Assembly (NCBI RefSeq): GCF_900182905.1
Contig: NZ_FXUF01000008.1
Span: 62,001-126,000, forward strand
DNA: 64,000 bases
Reading direction: 5' to 3'
Source of the DNA: Anoxynatronum buryatiense
GTDB lineage: Bacteria > Bacillota > Clostridia > Peptostreptococcales > Tindalliaceae
A program made the position numbers and the translations under genes. A model generated the notes under the pieces. That model made no database searches and was not told the DNA's origin. It worked only from the letters and a program-made list of their open reading frames with translations. Below, one piece after another: positions 62,036 to 64,000 of the stretch (positions within the stretch are counted from its first letter, which is position 1; each line of letters begins with the position of its first letter).

Positions 62036-63382
62036 ATGTTTCCATATATTCCCCACACCGAAGAAGATGTGAAATACATGCTGGATACGCTGGGGATGAA
62101 AGAGCTGGAAGAACTGTTTGCCGACATCCCCAAAGAAGTGCGTCTTGGCCGGGAGCTGAACTTGGAGGCACCGAAGTCAGAGCTGGAAGTCCAGCGGCTG
62201 ATGAATGGCCTGGCAAACAAAAACAAGCCCACAGGCGAGCTTTTAAGCTTTCTGGGAGCCGGTGCCTATGACCATTACATTCCCACGGTGGTGAAACACA
62301 TCACCGGCCGGTCGGAATTCTACACCGCCTACACCCCTTACCAGGCTGAAATCAGCCAGGGAACCCTGCAGGCCATCTTTGAATTTCAGACCATGATTGC
62401 CAACCTCACCGGGATGGATCTTTCCAATGCCTCCATGTATGACGGCTCCACAGCCACGGCAGAGGCGGCAGCAATGGCGGGAGATGCCACCCGGCGCAAG
62501 GAGATTCTTATTTCAGAGACCGTGCATCCGGAAACCCGCCAGGTACTGAACACCTATGCTCATTTCAATGGACTGAAAGTGGAAACGGTGCCCGCAGCAG
62601 CAGGTGTCACCGATCTTGAAAAGCTCAAGACCATGATCAGCAAAGAAACAGCCGGTGTCATTCTTCAGACACCCAACTTCTTTGGGATTATCGAAGAAGT
62701 GGAAGAAGTCGAAAAAATGATTCACGAAGTCAAGGGTCTGCTCATTATGAATGTGGATCCCATTTCCCTGGGCATTCTGAAAGCACCGGGCGACCTGGGT
62801 GCCGACATTGTGGTGGGTGAAGGCCATGCCATGGGGAATCCCATGAGCTACGGCGGCCCCTACCTGGGATTCATGGCCGCCACCACCAAACTGATGCGCA
62901 AGATGCCCGGCCGCATTGCCGGCCAAACCACCGATATTGAAGGCAAAACGGGCTATGTGTTAACCCTGCAGACCCGGGAGCAGCACATCCGCCGTGAAAA
63001 GGCCACCTCCAACATCTGCTCCAACCAGGCGCTGAACGCCCTGGCAGCGTTGGTGTATATGTCGGTGCTGGGTAAAAAAGGCATTCAGGAAGTGGCGCGC
63101 CAATCTTACAAAAAAGCCCATCATGCCCTGACGGAAATTGAGAAGGTGACAGGCTTTAAAAGAACCTTTGACAAACCTTTCTTCAAAGAATTTGCAGTAC
63201 AGGTGCCCACATCACCGGCAGCTGTTAACGAAGCCCTTTTGAAAGAGGGAATTCTGGGCGGGTATGAACTGGGGAAACATTATCAGGATCAATCCAACAG
63301 CCTGCTTTTCTGCGTGACAGAAAAACGCACCCTGGATGACATCCAGCGGCTGGTGAAAGGTCTGGAGGTGGCAAAAGCATGA
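62036..63382 (+). CDS. gcvPA: Glycine dehydrogenase (decarboxylating) subunit 1
   Basis: 448 residues, the N-terminal half of the split P protein found in Firmicutes and other groups. [34 protein letters not shown] and [23 protein letters not shown] are characteristic. AAGAGGAGG sits at the gcvH end, and the ATG begins one base after its stop codon, so translation is coupled. Confidence 0.97.
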   Translation: MFPYIPHTEEDVKYMLDTLGMKELEELFADIPKEVRLGRELNLEAPKSELEVQRLMNGLANKNKPTGELLSFLGAGAYDHYIPTVVKHITGRSEFYTAYTPYQAEISQGTLQAIFEFQTMIANLTGMDLSNASMYDGSTATAEAAAMAGDATRRKEILISETVHPETRQVLNTYAHFNGLKVETVPAAAGVTDLEKLKTMISKETAGVILQTPNFFGIIEEVEEVEKMIHEVKGLLIMNVDPISLGILKAPGDLGADIVVGEGHAMGNPMSYGGPYLGFMAATTKLMRKMPGRIAGQTTDIEGKTGYVLTLQTREQHIRREKATSNICSNQALNALAALVYMSVLGKKGIQEVARQSYKKAHHALTEIEKVTGFKRTFDKPFFKEFAVQVPTSPAAVNEALLKEGILGGYELGKHYQDQSNSLLFCVTEKRTLDDIQRLVKGLEVAKA

Positions 63383-64000
63383 AAGAATACACCAAATTAC
63401 TGTGCGACATTACAAAACCCGGCAGAACCGGATACCGGCTGCCGCCAGATGAACTGAAAGACATGGAGGTGGAGAAGGGAATTCCCGCCGGCATGCTGCG
63501 GCAGGATGAACCCGCATTGCCTGAGGTGAGTGAAGTGGATGTGATTCGCCATTTTGTCAACCTCTCCCAAAAGAACTTCGCCATCGACAAAGGCTTCTAC
63601 CCCCTGGGTTCCTGCACCATGAAATACAATCCCAAAATCAATGAAGACATGGCGGCGCTGGCTGGCTTTGCCAATCTGCACCCTTATCAGCCGGAAGAAA
63701 CGGTTCAGGGAGCCCTTCAGCTGATGTATGAACTGGATGAAATGCTGGCGGAAATCACCGGAATGGAGCGGGTAACCCTTCAACCGGCAGCCGGTGCCCA
63801 CGGCGAAATGACCGGTCTGATGATCATGAAGGCTTATCATGAAAGCCGTGATGACCACAAACGAACCAAAATCATTGTGCCGGATTCAGCCCATGGCACC
63901 AATCCTTCCAGCGCTCAGGTGGTGGGTTTCGATGTGGTGGAAATCAAGTCCGACAAAAGCGGCAACGTTGACATTGAAAGCCTGAAGGCTGCCCTGAGTG
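63379..64000 (+). CDS. gcvPB: Glycine dehydrogenase (decarboxylating) subunit 2, 5' part
   Basis: The ATG overlaps the gcvPA stop (ATGA). The frame is open to the end of the window, showing about 207 residues of a protein normally near 480. [19 protein letters not shown] and [17 protein letters not shown] are typical of GcvPB. The PLP lysine lies beyond the window. The L protein gene is not seen. Confidence 0.96.
   Translation, partial: MKEYTKLLCDITKPGRTGYRLPPDELKDMEVEKGIPAGMLRQDEPALPEVSEVDVIRHFVNLSQKNFAIDKGFYPLGSCTMKYNPKINEDMAALAGFANLHPYQPEETVQGALQLMYELDEMLAEITGMERVTLQPAAGAHGEMTGLMIMKAYHESRDDHKRTKIIVPDSAHGTNPSSAQVVGFDVVEIKSDKSGNVDIESLKAALS

Overview
The window looks like a chromosomal segment of an anaerobic Firmicute of the class Clostridia, roughly 50% GC. 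The signs are Gram-positive style Shine-Dalgarno sites (often with TTG or GTG starts), a T-box leader, a glycine riboswitch, a sporulation-associated GerW/YtfJ gene, split gcvPA/gcvPB, formate-tetrahydrofolate ligase, a superoxide reductase, and a double-cubane-cluster reductase with its activase. TRAP transport and an ectoine-type catabolic operon would suit a saline or soda-lake amino-acid fermenter. The genus is not determinable from the sequence alone.

Layout. 1-6760: housekeeping genes (end of carB, a DUF362 ferredoxin protein, ispE, ddl, an EamA transporter, lipB, lipA). 6769-9176 (minus): an ECF sigma/anti-sigma operon that continues into ytfI-like and ytfJ genes. 9242-16973: CoA-disulfide-reductase-like enzyme, pcm, nitroreductase, AEC transporter, methyl-accepting chemotaxis protein, GNAT, ArsR. 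17136-18998 (minus): trpB2 behind a tryptophan-specific T-box. 19217-25429: an accessory stretch with a membrane protein, AraC and Crp/Fnr regulators, and an IS21-type element inserted at the start of a YczE-like membrane gene. 25649-28027: MarR plus MATE. 28030-31193: superoxide reductase, an aminotransferase, and an encapsulin with its ferritin cargo. 31416-37194: ComFB, metallophosphoesterase, GNAT and two ABC exporters. 37372-40846: a PanB-like / unknown barrel / amino-acid dehydrogenase unit. 40930-49749: an IclR-led operon with M20 amidohydrolase, TRAP transporter, racemase, ectoine-hydrolase-like M24 protein, EutB-like dehydratase and RidA. 49778-54334: EamA, GNAT, fhs, folD. 54468-54755: an orphan RiPP-like precursor. 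55029-59984: ABC importer, double-cubane reductase and activase. 60041-64000: glycine riboswitch and gcvT-gcvH-gcvPA-gcvPB (cut by the window end).

How it fits together. lipA/lipB supply lipoate for GcvH. The glycine cleavage system, FolD and Fhs form a one-carbon route between glycine, methylene-THF and formate. The PanB-like enzyme also belongs to a methylene-THF-dependent family. The IclR operon appears to import and degrade a cyclic compatible solute, probably ectoine or hydroxyectoine, but lacks the usual EutC and EutE/DoeB partners.

Most notable: the rearranged ectoine-type operon and its PanB-like neighbour; the ABC importer coupled to a double-cubane reductase; the orphan double-glycine peptide precursor; a FolD lacking two residues needed for cyclohydrolase activity; and the IS21 insertion between a regulator and its probable target.
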